DNA of 64,000 nucleotides from Sipunculus nudus (Eukaryota; Annelida; Sipuncula; Golfingiida; Sipunculidae). The stretch spans positions 78,113,056 to 78,177,055 of the forward strand of contig CM049310.1 of the NCBI GenBank assembly GCA_026874595.1, in the 5' to 3' direction. This document shows positions 10,550-24,504 of the stretch, piece after piece. A model generated the notes under the pieces. That model did no database searches. It saw only the letters and a program-made list of their open reading frames with translations, and was not told the DNA's origin. The position numbers were made by a program, and so were the translations under genes. Position 1 is the stretch's first letter. Each line of letters starts with the position of its first letter.

Positions 10550-11235
10550 CCCAGATCCCAATCTGGACCTATTGGTTCAGACAAAATCCTGATCAGGATT
10601 CTGACCAAACCCCGATCAGGATCTTGTCTTGCCCAAATCCTAATTAAGACTGTGAGTTGATATTCCGGTAATACTAAATAATGCCTTCAACTCATGCTTC
10701 TGATAAAATTAAGAAAATTCCCCTTAGTTCACCCTACATAAAACTTCAATCTAATTTCATCATGACAAAATTTTATTTATTCCATGCCAAACTTCAAATA
10801 CATAGTTAGTTAAACAAATGAATATAAGTGGGATGATACCTGACATTAATTAATTAATCAAATAAAAGAATACTACTGACATTTGTTGTAATATTAACCT
10901 TTGTAAAAATTCAAAATATTTTAATTGGCTTGTATTACCTACATGCATCATTTATATATGAATCAAAATAATTAAATTCTGTATCTTAAAAAAATATTTT
11001 ATAAATATAAACAATTTACATTGATTTGATAATTAAGAAGAGCCTTGTGGACATGAAGTTAGCTAGTAGATACAGTTATGATCTGGATCAGGTGTATGGG
11101 TAGCCATAAGCTTCAGCTGATTAGACAGGAAGTCATTCACTTGTTATTAATTGCAGATTGGGATTTGGTCCAGCCTAAATCCCAATTGGGATCTGGTCTG
11201 GACCAATGGGTGATTGGTCCAGATCGGGATCTGGG
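10550..11235. mobile_element. 0.7-kb TIR element with GGGATC/TCCAGATC words
   Basis: The left end CCCAGATCCCAATCTGGACC and the right end GGTCCAGATCGGGATCTGGG are imperfect inverted repeats. Each end carries several short palindromic words (CCTGATCAGG, CCAATTGGGATCTGG). The core is AT-rich and non-coding. The overlapping short ORFs at the right end come from the repeat words. Confidence 0.55.
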
Positions 11236-11342
11236 CCTTGACATAATGATCAAGTCATCATTTAACCTACTTGATATGATTCCAGTTTGCTCCAAAATGT
11301 AGTTCATACTGTCTTGATCAATCACCAATGAGTATGTATATA

Positions 11343-11442
<100 letters not shown>

Positions 11443-12652
11443 AGAGACGAGATTGAAATCCAGGCGGATTTTAAATTCGCCTAGGCGAGATTGCGATTGT
11501 GATCTCGCCTAGGCGAGATTGCAATTGTGATCTCGGCTAGACGGATTTTAAACTCGCCTAGACGAGATCACAATCGCAATCTCGCCTAGGCGAGATTAAA
11601 ATCCATCATGGAGCAGGCCAGGATTTTAATCTCGCCTAGGCGAGTTTAAAATCCGTCTGGTGTCATCCAGGCGAGTTTAAAATCTGCCTGATATTACTTA
11701 GGCGAGTTTAAAATCTGCCTAGGCGAGATTAAAATAGTGATCTGATCTAATTTCCTAATATATTAAGCATTGTAATTGACATATGAAAGATGTTTTCAGT
11801 CAGATTTTCAATATTTAACACTGAATGGTTGTATATAGTTAAAAGGTAATATTTTTTATTAATATTTACAGAATATTATAGTATTGATGTTATAATTTAC
11901 TTTTTTACAGTAATGTAATAATTATTCATGTGATAATTAACATTAATTTTTGAAACACGAATTATGAAATAGATATTTGATTATTATTTGCACCTTTGAT
12001 GTGTTTCATGTGGTCTACAGCATCCTTATCATACCAATTATTTGCTATACATTAATTAATCTTTATTTTTTTTTCCAATTTTCTTAACAACCTTGTGATT
12101 GTAAATATCACTAATAATTTTTACAAAAAAATAATTTGTAATTGTATTTAAATATATGGCAATTAGAGAGTAACAAGAGGTATATTGAAGCACACTTATG
12201 AGATATTATGAAGAGCAAATCTGGGGGAAAAAGTCATCCACTTGCATATTGAATCAATCATAGATAGATAGATATACAGATAGATAGATTAGTCTAGATA
12301 GCTATTACTTCACTATTTAATGAGTATATTACACATTAACATAAACAATCATCCTATTTGATAATTCTTACAGGACAAACAGAACAAATTAGTTGGTTGA
12401 TCTAGTTCAAATGTTTCTTTTCACCCAGGTATTCAACACTCAACAGTCAAAACATGTACACTTATGGTACAAAATATGCAGGGTATCAGTATTTATGATA
12501 GACTTTGATACACCATCCTTTTTTTTTTTGGTAATTAAACATCATATGAGAAAAGGTAAAAGTTGATACACAGATGTACGCATGTGAATATTTCTTTGTC
12601 TTATTTAGTCTTTTCTTATAATGTATATAATATTCTTCTGATCTTTTTTTAG

Positions 12653-14100
12653 CTCAGCTGACTATAAGTCATCTGAGCTATAGTCGTGGTCCATTGTCCG
12701 TCGTCCGTCCGTCTGTCCGTCCGTCCGTCCGTCCGTCCGTAGATGTGGCACGTTTTGAAACCGTAAGACCTAGGAATCCAAAATTCAGCATAATGTTAGA
12801 TGTCCCCAAGATCTCCTACCAAGCCGAAAACTGGGTCTTTGCGACTTCGTTCCTTTGAGAAATTAAGGAAAAACCTCAATTTTTTATTAAAAACCTATTT
12901 TCACACTTCAGGACTGCCTAATATCAAAACCACTCATCTGTTTTCCCTCATATTTACCATAAATATTCTTCTGTATAGTTCCTATGTACATGCCAGAAAT
13001 TATGTCTGTATTATATAATTTAAAAAAGTTATGGGCCCAAACATAATGCATTTTGTAAAAAATCAGGAAAGATATTTGATCACTTAACACAAAACTTGTT
13101 AAAGCTATGGACTTTTTTTTCCAGTAATATAACTTTAATTTATCAAAATTAAATTGTATACCCAAAATTATATCAAAATCTTTTAAATTTTTTAAAATAT
13201 TAACAAAAATAAAAAATTATTACCTTAAATTTTGCCCAACTTTGACCATGGCACGTTTTTTTACTGTAAGTACTGTGGATTTAATTTTCTCAGCATGTTT
13301 TTGTTAGCATTTTGTCTGTTAACACCAAAAATTTGAAACCAGTTGATCAAAAGCTGTAGATTTTATTCAAGTTTTCAAGCACCATGTAATAAATTGTTTA
13401 CATCAAGCTAGTGTTATGCAGTTTGCAAGAGCTCAGCTCCCCAGCTTCAGCTCTCAGTTCCTAAAATTTGGCATACAATTAGATGTCTCCAAAATTCCCT
13501 ACCATGCCAAGAATTTGGTCACTAGGACTTAATACCTTCGAGATATTAATGAAAAACTTCATTTTTCCATTAAAAACCCATTGTTACACTTCAAGACTGC
13601 CTAATATCAAAACCACTGATGTGACTTTAATCATATATAATATACATATTTTTCTGTACATTCTCTATGCATATGCCAGAAATGATGTCAGTATTGCGTA
13701 ATTGTTTTAAATTATGGGCCCAAACATAATGCACTATGTAAAAAATCAAGAAATATATTTACTCCCTTAACAAGGGGATTGCTGAAGCTAGAGTTTTTTT
13801 GCCAGGGATGTAACATTATTTAATCAAGATTCAATTGAGTACCCCAAATTAGTCCTGAATTTTTCAAATTTAATATGTTATTAGTATAAATATAAAATTA
13901 GTACCTTAAATTTTGCCCAACTTTGACCATGGCACATTTGTTTCCTGTGAGCACGGTTGATATAATTTTCATATCATGCACACAAGGATTTCAGCTTTTT
14001 AGTTTAGAAAGCTGAAAGAAATTGGCCAAAAATTGTAGCTTTTATTAATGTTTTTATGAGACCATGTCAGACCTTAACTCTCTCCAGCCCCTCTTGAGTC
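12653..14100 (+). repeat. Dispersed repeat with CCGTCC leader and ~683-bp internal duplication
   Basis: Begins with a small palindrome (AGCTCAGCTGACTATAAGTC...TGAGCT) and a (CCGT)n run, then two diverged copies of the same body about 683 bp apart. Both copies contain CTGCCTAATATCAAAACCAC and GGGCCCAAACATAATGCA. The similar 72-codon ORFs at 12800 and 13483 are the same part of each copy and are degraded, so I treat them as non-coding. Confidence 0.7.
12696..12740. repeat. (CCGT)n simple repeat
   Basis: Near-continuous GTCCGTCC repeat forming the leader of the dispersed repeat. Confidence 0.9.
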
Positions 14101-15661
14101 ACCTGTATGTTGACCTTGTTGAACTTTCAGCAAATTATGCATGCTTGAGGCGAGCCATACACTGTTGCAGGTAGGCAGCTTATGGCCAGCCACAGTTGAT
14201 CCAGGTGTCCAACCCAACTCATCTAGTAGTTTTAACCAACAACATAACAATTAACAATAAATTAATAAATTTTTATTGTATTTTAATAACAAATTAAAGA
14301 AAAATAAAGAAGAATTTGTTAGTTTATAATAACAGGAAATCAACTTGCAGTTACTGATGATAAAAGAATCTTGTATCGATGGATAGAATGTCACGTACTC
14401 CAAATAACACCATGCAGGCACCTATGGTATTTTTCAGTTCAGTTTTAATGATAAAAAAGTAAATCATATTATTCATTACTAATCATTAGGGATCATATGA
14501 AGGAAATTAATGATAGACAAAGATGCAGTTGATATTATTAATCTAGATTCCTACTGTGTCTAGTGTGTACATTGATGTGAAATTAGTCCAAAATGAATAT
14601 ATTACATTTTTTTTTTTTTAATAAATAAAAGCCATAAAACCAGGTACTTTTGATCATAATTTAAATGTGTGAATTTTGTATATTCTGGATTCTCAACATA
14701 ATTGTTTGGTGAAAACTGAATAAATGCCAGTAATGGTGGGAAAACTTTGCAAATGTATTTAAATACGAATATGAATATGTACTCCATTATAAAATGTCTT
14801 GCATAAAGAATTGGAATTCAGGTAAAAATGAAAGTATATGAATACCAGTGCAAATACTTTCAAAATGTATTCATGAATGCATTCATGAATGTATTCTTTA
14901 ATATTATTTTAATAATCATTTCAGTTATATTTCATTTTAAAAAATCATAAGATTCTCTTATTATTTTTAATAAAAATTATATTTGGGACTATTTGTAATT
15001 TTTTTAAAATAAATAGTTAAACTTTTATATCATATGATCTGCTTATAAGTTATATGGCCAAGTCAAAATCTGTGTGCCAATAGTACTCCAATTGTTAATA
15101 AAATAAATGAAATCAATCCTCTTCCCTGTCTCCAAAGATAATATCATAATCATACATAAGCTAAACACCAACAACTCATAATAAAGCTTATATTTATTAC
15201 CACACCAAACCAGCATATGCCTCATTCCTAAATCATATTTTTTAATCATATATAACAGCTGAGCGCCGTGACCCATAGGTCCCTTGTTCAATGTTTTGTG
15301 AGGCATTATGTGAAGCTTCAATATTTATGTAGACTGTGTTACAAGATAACTGCCTTTTTTTGTATTATATCATATCAGAAAAAATATGATTTCTAGTTTC
15401 ATAGAGTAATAGATCATTTATGCATGTGAACATGCATTGAATTATATTGATAAAAAATAAATGAGCTATGTTCCTTTTGTCTTTTTAAAATACTACATTA
15501 CTAATATTACTAATACCAGTTTCCCTTCAAATTAATATTGACAACAAAATTATTATGTAAATAATCAGCACCAGCCCACATCATATATCATTTGAATATG
15601 CCATATACAATACCAATGTAAGTTTCTTATTACCTAGTTTATAAATAAAAATATTAAATAA

Positions 15662-15880
15662 AAAAATTAATGTTAATTATTACATAAATATTATAATATT
15701 CTGTAAATATTATTAAATATATATTACTTGTGAACTATACATAACCATATTAATAAAAAATATATAATATAAAATATTCCATTTCCAAAATTAATGTTAA
15801 TTATTACATTAATAATATAATATTCTGTAAATATTAATAAACATATTACTTGTGAACTATACATAACCATTCAGTGTTAA
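15662..15880. repeat. ~120-bp local tandem duplication inside right TIR arm
   Basis: The block from TTAATGTTAATTATTACAT to GTGAACTATACATAACCAT occurs twice in succession. Only the second copy corresponds to the left arm of the element. Confidence 0.7.
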
Positions 15881-16256
15881 AATATTGAAAATCTGACTGA
15901 AAACATCTTTCATAAGTCAATTACAATGCATAATTTATTGGGAAATTAGATCAGATCACTATTTTAATCTCGCCTAGGCAGATTTTAAACTCGCCCAAGT
16001 GATATCAGGCAGATTTTAAACTCGCCTGGATGACACCAGACAGATTTTAAACTCGCCTAGGCGAGATCAAAATCCTGGCCTGCTCCATGATGGATTTTAA
16101 TCTCGCCTAGGCGAGATTGCGATTGTGATCTCGTCTAGGCGAGTTTAAAATCCGTCTAGGCGAGATCACAATTGCAATCTCGCCTAGGCGAGATCACAAT
16201 CGCAATCTCGTCTAGGCGAATTTAAAATCCGCCTGGATTTCAATCTCGTCTCTGAC

Positions 16257-16257
<1 letters not shown>

Positions 16258-16295
<38 letters not shown>

Positions 16296-16297
16296 TA
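16258..16297. repeat. (TA)n(CA)n microsatellite
   Basis: TA units followed by CA units, immediately right of the 4.8-kb element. Confidence 0.95.
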
Positions 16298-17344
16298 TGT
16301 ATATTTTAATTTATTTATAAAAATGTGATCCACGGTTTGTATATTCTAATATACCATTCATGCACATTGCCCACAAAAATAATATGACGAGATTGTAAAA
16401 GTGGATTCTTTGATTATAACATATTTTATGTTAGACTGTGTGTAACATTGATTCACACACAAGAATAAAGCAATTCTATAGAGGAAGGATATACAGGCAG
16501 TAACCAGATAAAGGGTATCCGTGTATGTCCGCTATACCAGGATACCAGTAGAGTGTACAGTCAGACCACAAGATTATATATGATCCTGATAAATAATGAG
16601 GGATATAATAGATCCATGTGTACCTAGCACAGTTAAGTTGACATCCTCTTGTTTATATAAATAGGATGCAGAAATGCATATAGATCCAGGGAAGGGATAG
16701 TGGGGTGATAACAGTATTAAATGATGCCCCGTTTATCCTAGGTCATATTGTGGTGATGTGCTACTGGTAGTGAGTGTGTGTGGGGGGGGGGGGGGTCTGT
16801 CTGTTACTGTTATTCATAAATTGATAACAGAAAAACATAGATAAGAAACAGTATATTCATTCATCAGTTTCAGCATTAACTGAGGTTTTATGAAACATTA
16901 TTCAAAGCTTACCTATAAATGATGACATTTTTATCTGTTTCTGTATTATAGTAACATTTGAAGGGTTTGGTTATAGTACATTCTGTCTGGCCATATGCCT
17001 GGATATAAACAATCACAGCTAAATAACTTATTTGTCTTGGATACTGCTTTTCCACAGACACATTTAAGGGACCATGCGGTGAAATAACTCCAGCTATCAT
17101 TTGTACCTTAGGAGCATATGTGATTTAGGCATAAATACCAGTGGATGAATTACCATATTTTATATGCTGTTGTACTGCAGTAATGGCACAAAGGGATGCA
17201 GACAGAAACTTGATATTATTCCATGTTTGCAGCTAAGTGTTTCAACTGTTTGTGATTAAGGGGTAAATGACAATAGATAATTAATCCTTATTTGGAAGCT
17301 TCTTCACTACTATAGAGCAACCAGTAGAGTATTATTTTTGGCGC

Positions 17345-18350
17345 ACCCCCCCCCCCCCCCCCCCCCCCTTCCTCAGAACGGGGAACATTGATTTGGGTTT
17401 GTTTGTCTGTCCGTCTGACTGTCTGTCCTTCAGGTTTTGTTCCCATGTGATAACTTAACAAAATATAATTCGATTTCATTCAAATTTCATTCAAAAAGCT
17501 AAAAACCTATAAAAATCTTCTTCTCCAAAATTGTTCAGCCAAATTATCCAATATTTCATGGGAATGATCCCTGGAACAATCTCTCACAATTTTGTTTGAA
17601 TGGTTTACAGTTCGGTGATTTTTGGCCGAGTTACAGGAAGTTTAACTTAGTCATCTGTCCAAAAAAGCATACTAAAATTACAATCTCAGAAACGGCTGTA
17701 GCTATCATCACCAAATTTTATGCCAATGTTGGTCACATGAGTCGTATCTGAAATTGAAGTGTTAGTGGTGCCACCTGCATCGGCCTTTTATGTACAGGGG
17801 TCATCAGGGCCTGTATCATACTGAGGGCTACAAAAAACTTCTTCTCTGAAACCATATGGCCATATTATTTAATATCACACATAAATGATCCTAGGGTTGT
17901 GCTTTCGGAATTCATGAAGTTTGTTCAAATGGTCTCTGTTCAGTGACTTTTGGCCAAGTTATGGGAAGCTGAATTTAGTTATATGCCATAACGGCCCATT
18001 TTAGCTCAGTGGCTACAAAGATCTTCTTCTCAAAATTCACTGGGCCAAATTCTTAAATCTCACATACTAATAATCCTTAGATGTTGCTAAGTCAGATTTG
18101 TTCAAATGGCTTTGGTTCAGTGATTTTTGGCTGAGTTACTTGAAGTTGAACTTAGCCATTTTGCTGTAATTTCCTATATGTTTTAAACCTGCAAAACGTT
18201 TTTCAACTGACGCCACTGAGGTAAATTTGTTTAATATTTTACAAGAATAATTCCCACAATAATTCTAATAATAATTGTCTTTAATTGTCTTTAATGGTCA
18301 CATGAATGAATTATGGCTGAATTATGGAGATTGAATTGAGTCATTTTACC
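17345..18350 (+). repeat. Dispersed repeat with poly-C head and repeated body units
   Basis: A poly-C run leads into CAGAACGGGGAACATTGATT and a GTCTGTCCGTC segment, the same leader as at 8438. The body repeats a block holding CTTCTTCTC, GGCCAAATT and TTCAGTGATTTTTGGC at roughly 17515, 17838 and 18024. A last partial unit is near 18190. No coding function. Confidence 0.65.
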
Positions 18351-18759
18351 ATATATGTTAGCTGTGTGAAGCAGTTACATCTAGCCTGGCACCAGTTTAT
18401 CAGCATCTATCACATCATGCCACTAGACATTTAGATTTCAGGTTAAATAGCTTGGCTGACTGCCATCTATTTCAGATTTGGCAACAGGCAAAACGTCAGC
18501 CTGGATCTATTTATAGCTTTGGCAGACTGACAACTGTATCAGATTATGCAACAGGTCAAGAGTTCACTCAGTGCAGCCAGGTACAGGTCAGAGGTTCACT
18601 CAGTCTAGCCAGGTGTATTAGCTTGAGCCAGCAATTTGTCACAATTCATTCGGGGCAACTGCCTTTCTCACCTGAGCCTGGTCAGCCCAGTGCATCAAAC
18701 TCAAGGGAAGTTTGGTGTATTGCCCTGATATTTTGACCTGTCTGTGTGTCTTTTATGGC

Positions 18760-19080
18760 TTTCTGGTTCACAAGACAGGTGTCGCCACCTACAATGACTT
18801 TTGCACAGTGTGTGTGCCTGCTTATTCTTACGGAGGAATTTGATATATCAGCCTGAAATTGGGTATATTTATACATATTGGATAGCTTGTCACGTACAAG
18901 ACCGGTGGCGCCACCTACAATAATTTTTGCACAGTGTATGTCCCTGCTTATTTCCCAGGAGGAGTATGACATATCAGTCTGAAATTCGGCATATGTATAT
19001 CTCTGATAGCTTTGTTGTATACAAGACTGTTGATGCCAGCTACAATCATTTTTGTGTTGTGTGCACCTATGCCAGAATTT
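18760..19080. repeat. 126-bp tandem repeat, about 2.5 units
   Basis: Units contain ACAAGACCGGTGGCGCCACC, TTTTTGCACAGTGT and GACATATCAGTCTGAAATT. GCACAGTG recurs exactly 126 bp apart (18803 and 18929), with a diverged third unit near 19054. Because 126 is a multiple of three, a 157-codon minus-strand frame stays open (18682-19155). Period and composition explain that frame, and I see no coding signal. Confidence 0.7.
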
Positions 19081-22000
19081 CAGCAGTGATGTTTGTGTAA
19101 TTGTTTCTTGTTCAAAATTTTTAGTACTTGCATTGTTTATATACATGTTACACATGTACTTGAAAAGGAATAGTCCAGCATTGAATTATTATACCTTGTG
19201 TATATCCGATTGCACAGGTTCGCATTAGGCCTGTAGGCCTTGTTTTTAATCCCCCCAATGTAACCCTCAGCTTGGTGTATGTAAATCAGATTTGATGTCA
19301 TGGTAACCACTAATAGTATAAGCAATTATAAACTGTTGGCAAGGAGTTTTTCTTCCTTGCAGTGCTTTATCAATATATTATCATTACCATGTAAAAATTT
19401 GTGTCCTTTGGTGCCCTACAAATGCAGAAAAATTTCATTGCATTACACTTCTCTTAATTCACAGAGAGAACTACATCACCCAGTACCTTTCAATAGCCAG
19501 AAGGTGATAGCGTGTGTGTGTTATTGGTGCAATATTGATTTACATCTCATCATTGAGCACAAGCCAAATATCAAATTTTGTGTGCAGTTTTAAATATTTT
19601 TGAGTTAATGTTATTGGTTAGGAATATATACTGAAAAAATTGACATTTTATATACATGTAACTAAATAAAGGCTCAGCTGCCAGTACATACAGAGGATAT
19701 ATATGGTTACAATAGATGAATTACATACACCTTTCACTTACAACAGGTGTCAGTATAATAAATGTATTGTCAGAGCTAGATCAATAAATAAGCCTTATTG
19801 TACACCTGGATGCAGAAAATATGTATTTACCATGGTGTCATTCAATACCACAACAGAATTATAAGGGTGCAACAATTCCTTTTGGGTTTAGCTTTCATTA
19901 TATGTGCCATTTTGCAGTGCGTATTCTTCTTGGTTAGCATGATTTATGCAGTCTATACACTGAAGAGGCATTATTGTACATGTGAAGGCTGAACCTATGA
20001 GTCTCCTATGGCGTCATTCGATACTTCAACCAATAAGAAGATATAATTTGTTTACAGCGTTGTTATTTAGGCAAAAAAAAAGGTATGGGTCACGCTCTCA
20101 GGCACCGCCTGCATCAGAAATTTTTATTTTAATTTTTTACTTTCAAGAAGATAAAATAATACAAATACTAGTATGATAAGATTTCCTTTGTTATATAGTG
20201 CTTTTACATGTTTAGCAAAAGAATTATGTTATTATCATGCTTTTTCCCTGATCATATGACCATATCATATATATTTTTTTCTAAATATACCAAAAAAGGT
20301 TAGACAAAAACACCCACACTGATTTCTGATAAAAAATGCCTCGAACCAAACCCTTTTTTGGGCCTTATGACAATTTTTTCGCTGTGGGCCTACTCGACTT
20401 GATTTATGCTGATGCAGCAAGCTGTATATTAAAACAGACAGAACTCGGAGGCTTGAGTTTGTCATGAACACAGAAGACAATATATTGTGGTTTACATATG
20501 TCAAGATATCAGTAATCTTAATTGACGTGACTTGGACAGGATTCCAATGAGCTGATATATTGGGATTTGTCTCAGGAGGGGAAATGGGGACCTGCTCCCC
20601 TGCTTTTTAGGGGTGTGGGGGGTGGGTGGACAAATTATCTTTTGTCCTCCTCACATTATAGGGTAATAAAACAGACAAGTTTAAATTTTTAGATATTCCT
20701 GTCAATCAGTTTAGTTTCATTATAATTTCCTTAGTATTCTTTCAATTATGTATCTCATATTGAAATGATTTCAAAAAGTGCAAAAAGTCATGATGGCTCC
20801 TTATAATCAGTACTGAACTTCTGTATATTCAGAGTGAATTATAAATCAGATCAGGATTCCTAGATTCATATTTTCTTCACAATTCCTTTGTAACAGAAGA
20901 TTATCTGGAGCAAAATTTTGTGGAATTATAAGTAATTATGTGGCAGCTCTTTTTGTGTTGCCCTCTACACACTGTATGAAAATTAAGTAAAGAAAAGTTT
21001 GATATGGAAAATTCTTATGAATTCTTATGCTCTTTTTCATGAGGATGTAGCACACTTTCATGTGTTAATAATATAATAAAAAATTAAATCTTTCTTTAAG
21101 CTTTCTTTACTTATTTACAAGAAGAATAACAAGGAGAACGTTCTAATTTTAGTAAGAAGACAAAAATGAGGAGAATTTATATTTTCACAAGAAAGACACA
21201 TTTAACAAAATTTATTTTGTTGCAAAAATGAAAAAAAAATTATATAATAAATTTAGTTACATATATATATACATGTACTTAATTGATTTTCATTTTTCTT
21301 TATCACTCTCTGTGTCATTATCCGCAAACCGGAATGGACAGCACAGGGATGGGTGCGCCCCTCCTTAATCAGCCACTGATAAATTAGTTTGTATTTATAC
21401 ATGCTGCTGTTGGCGGTGCTATATCAAAAGTCTAAAATCTCTGTCGATTTAAATATGATTGTGCATTATACTAAACCAATGCCAGACAGGTCTAGATGAG
21501 GGTTACCGGTAGCTATGCTGAGGTTAATACAGTCTATTTCAGGTTTAACATTTCCACTCCAGATCCCGACATTACTTTTTTTCCTGCTGAATCACTGATC
21601 GTTTTATCCCCTGGCCTTGTCTGATAGATCATTGGTCTGGCCATAGGTGGAGGGTTATAGCCATCCCAGCTAGAAAACTAATTTCATCAACAAGGGTTGA
21701 AGCACTGATAGCTATTTCCTGTTCATCTCCTAACTCCCCCTGTTGTATAAATTTTGTCCTTGTGTGATTGTTGAATTCCTAATTAATTATTTTTATTTTG
21801 TATCCTTGCATTTTAAAACTATGTTAATTTTGACCTGTAGTCAGCACTGTCTCTGCACCAGGCTTGAAATATGTTAAGTAATATGATAAAGTAATTCCAG
21901 CAAATGTGAAAACAATATTACTGGGTATATTGTAAAGTGGGACAGGCTTCTTTGCGTTTGCAAATGATTATGTTTGCACACCCAAAGATGTCATGTTATC

Positions 22001-23452
22001 CAGATAAAATTTTCTAATTTTTTTCAGAGATATAAGAAAGATTTGGCTATAAACAGCCAACAGCATTATAACTTAACCTTGTGCTATGGATAAGAGTCAA
22101 AAACTTTGCAATTAACTTGGTCATTCAGCTTGATGAACAAGTTTGATTACGTTAACCTAGATGGCCCATAAAATAATTGATTAATACTCAATCATCAATC
22201 TGTTTTATCTTTCAGTCATCAAATAGGATTTTGCAACAGATTCCTACCACTAATAATATATAAATATATTTATATGTATTTACATACATAAATACACACA
22301 TATAAAGAATAAAAGAGATCTGGTCGTGTAATATCATACTTTAAATCTGTGTTAGCTATGTGGGTATGCCGAGTCTTAATCTCTTATCAACATGCTATAA
22401 TTAGAACTAACACATATAACCACAAACTCTGGCAGACACTAATAGATGGTCGTGATATGGCTGTGTGCACAATCATGTACACTTTTCAGCCAAAAGAGAA
22501 AATCATCTGGTAATTACACATGGTTTCATCTTTATTTCTGTGAATTAATTTCTGATTGTTTTATCACGTACCGGGGTAGAAATTATCAAGCTCAGACATT
22601 ATTTGATTCTTTTTATATTTGCTATAAATTATGCATTATTACAGAATTGATTAATGAACGCTAGGCTGGTGTGTTGTATGAGTTATTAAAACATATATAA
22701 TTCACCAGTATAGGAGCCATTTCCGAGCTTGCTGGGCCCATGTGATTAAATAAGCATCCCCCACTGACAATTATCCCATTGTTGCTTCATATAGCTCAAG
22801 CCCAAGAGAATTACAGGCTATCAGTGTTAGCTTTATTTAAATCTGGCATGCCTGAAAATGATGAGTAAAGGTGCTGTGTTAGAATTAATACAATTATAAG
22901 TGAATAATCTTTTAATATTTAGCATGGACAGGACTTTGGGTTGCAGGCTTGAGTTTATGTATTTATGATGCAATAGCATGGGGGTGTGCTCTTGATGTAT
23001 ATTTGAATCATAGAATATTCAGCCATTTATTTTTTGTGTGTTATAATACCCATATGACATGCTTCATTACTCAATATAGTTAAAATATGAGAAAATTCCT
23101 TTTTACTGCAATAAGTCTGGTTACCATGGAAACCAGACCAGCGCAGTAATAAAACTCCCAGATTAGTTTGATTTCTGAATATAAAAAGAGATGTCTGCAT
23201 GATCTGTTAATCCATCCGAAGTCAGTCATTATCGATGCATATGGTTATCATGGATATGGATAACCTGGCTAAATACTACCTTTGACATCACTGTCACTGG
23301 TAGAATCAGTACTGACACATCACATGAGACATAGACTCGGTCTTTTTGTTTGCTTTTTCCACACTGTAAACCAGCATGGTGCTATGAAAACAACATTTAT
23401 CATGTATCAACACAGATACCAGGATGTTTAGAAATATGTTGGTTAACTATGC

Positions 23453-23535
23453 ACAGTGGAGCCTCCCATGGTGCTGACTTCCCAGTGACAGCCACCTCTC
23501 TGTTGCAAACAATTTCTGCAGTCCCTTGACATAAT
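23453..23535. mobile_element. Pogo-like MITE fragment, left end only
   Basis: CACAGTGGAGCCTCCCATGG and CAGTCCCTTGACA match the left end and an inner phrase of the other copies. No right end was found. Confidence 0.35.
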
Positions 23536-24100
23536 ATCAGTGTTTTGTTTATGAGATACCATACTCTAAATAACAGTCATGGCTGTTTTCCAAGTCTTTT
23601 ATCGGAGGTCAGTCATGTGTTGAGGGAAATATATACAACTCCTTCCATCCTCGAGGAAATTTTACATCCAGACATTATTTTTATATGGGATCACAAGCAA
23701 ATTTAGATAAAAGAAAATGGATATATCACAAATTACCTCTCATCATGGAGCCATAAGACAGTGTTATATGTGGAGTCCATACTGTAATCCTAGAAACATG
23801 CAAATAACCCCTCCCTCCCCCCCCCCCCCCCCAAATAAAAATAGTGTAAATTCAATATGAGCTACTTGAGGCTTTGCTCAAGTTCGCTGTGTCAGTCAAA
23901 CACAATGTGAAAGAAAATATCAGTAAGAAATCTTTGATATGCATGTATATAAGTGATATTTAAGATATATTTGGATATTATTAGTCATAGTTAGCATGCC
24001 TTGCCATTAATAAGTGTCATGATGTGTCTGGTATGCCCTTCATACAGGCATAAGTATCGTAGCTTGTGTTGAGTTACTTTGAGGTTTTGACAGTTATAAA

Positions 24101-24300
24101 TATCTGGAGCGCCCTGTCACTTCGGAGACCAAGTGTGGTGTGACTATGCCTCAGTAACCACAAGCGTAGCGGGTGACAGGATGCTGTCTCCACGCACAAA
24201 GACCTCCTATTATACATCGGCAGAGGAAGAAACTGAGCTCAGAGCATTCGGGGGAGCACACCATCTGCGAAGCATGTCAGTTTACAGGAACTGCACCTAA
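24101..24300 (+). other. GC-rich island with an open frame and hairpin
   Basis: A GC-rich block within AT-rich intron. CCTGTCAC at 24113 and GTGACAGG at 24173 anchor an imperfect stem of roughly 30 bp. One plus-strand frame is free of stops for about 65 codons and includes SPRTKTSYYTSAEEETELRA. There is no convincing acceptor or donor, so I do not call an exon. It could be a conserved regulatory or RNA element, a MITE remnant or a coding relic. Confidence 0.3.
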
Positions 24301-24504
24301 TGACTATGTCAAGGTGCGATAAATGTGTGACTCACCCAGATTCTTTAGACGTAACTTCATAACTGCACCTTTGTCTAATATTAGCACCTGATATTTCCTG
24401 CTATTTTGGTTCATTCATGGCTTTTGTTCACTGTTATCAACCTGTTGCATGAATGTCATTAAATACCAGTTTAATGACATGAAGTCATGTGTATCTTTCC
24501 CCAG

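Noticed and set aside
12800-13701. Pair of similar 72-codon ORFs suggesting a small gene family
   Set aside because: They are the same part of two copies of a dispersed non-coding repeat and differ in a non-coding manner.
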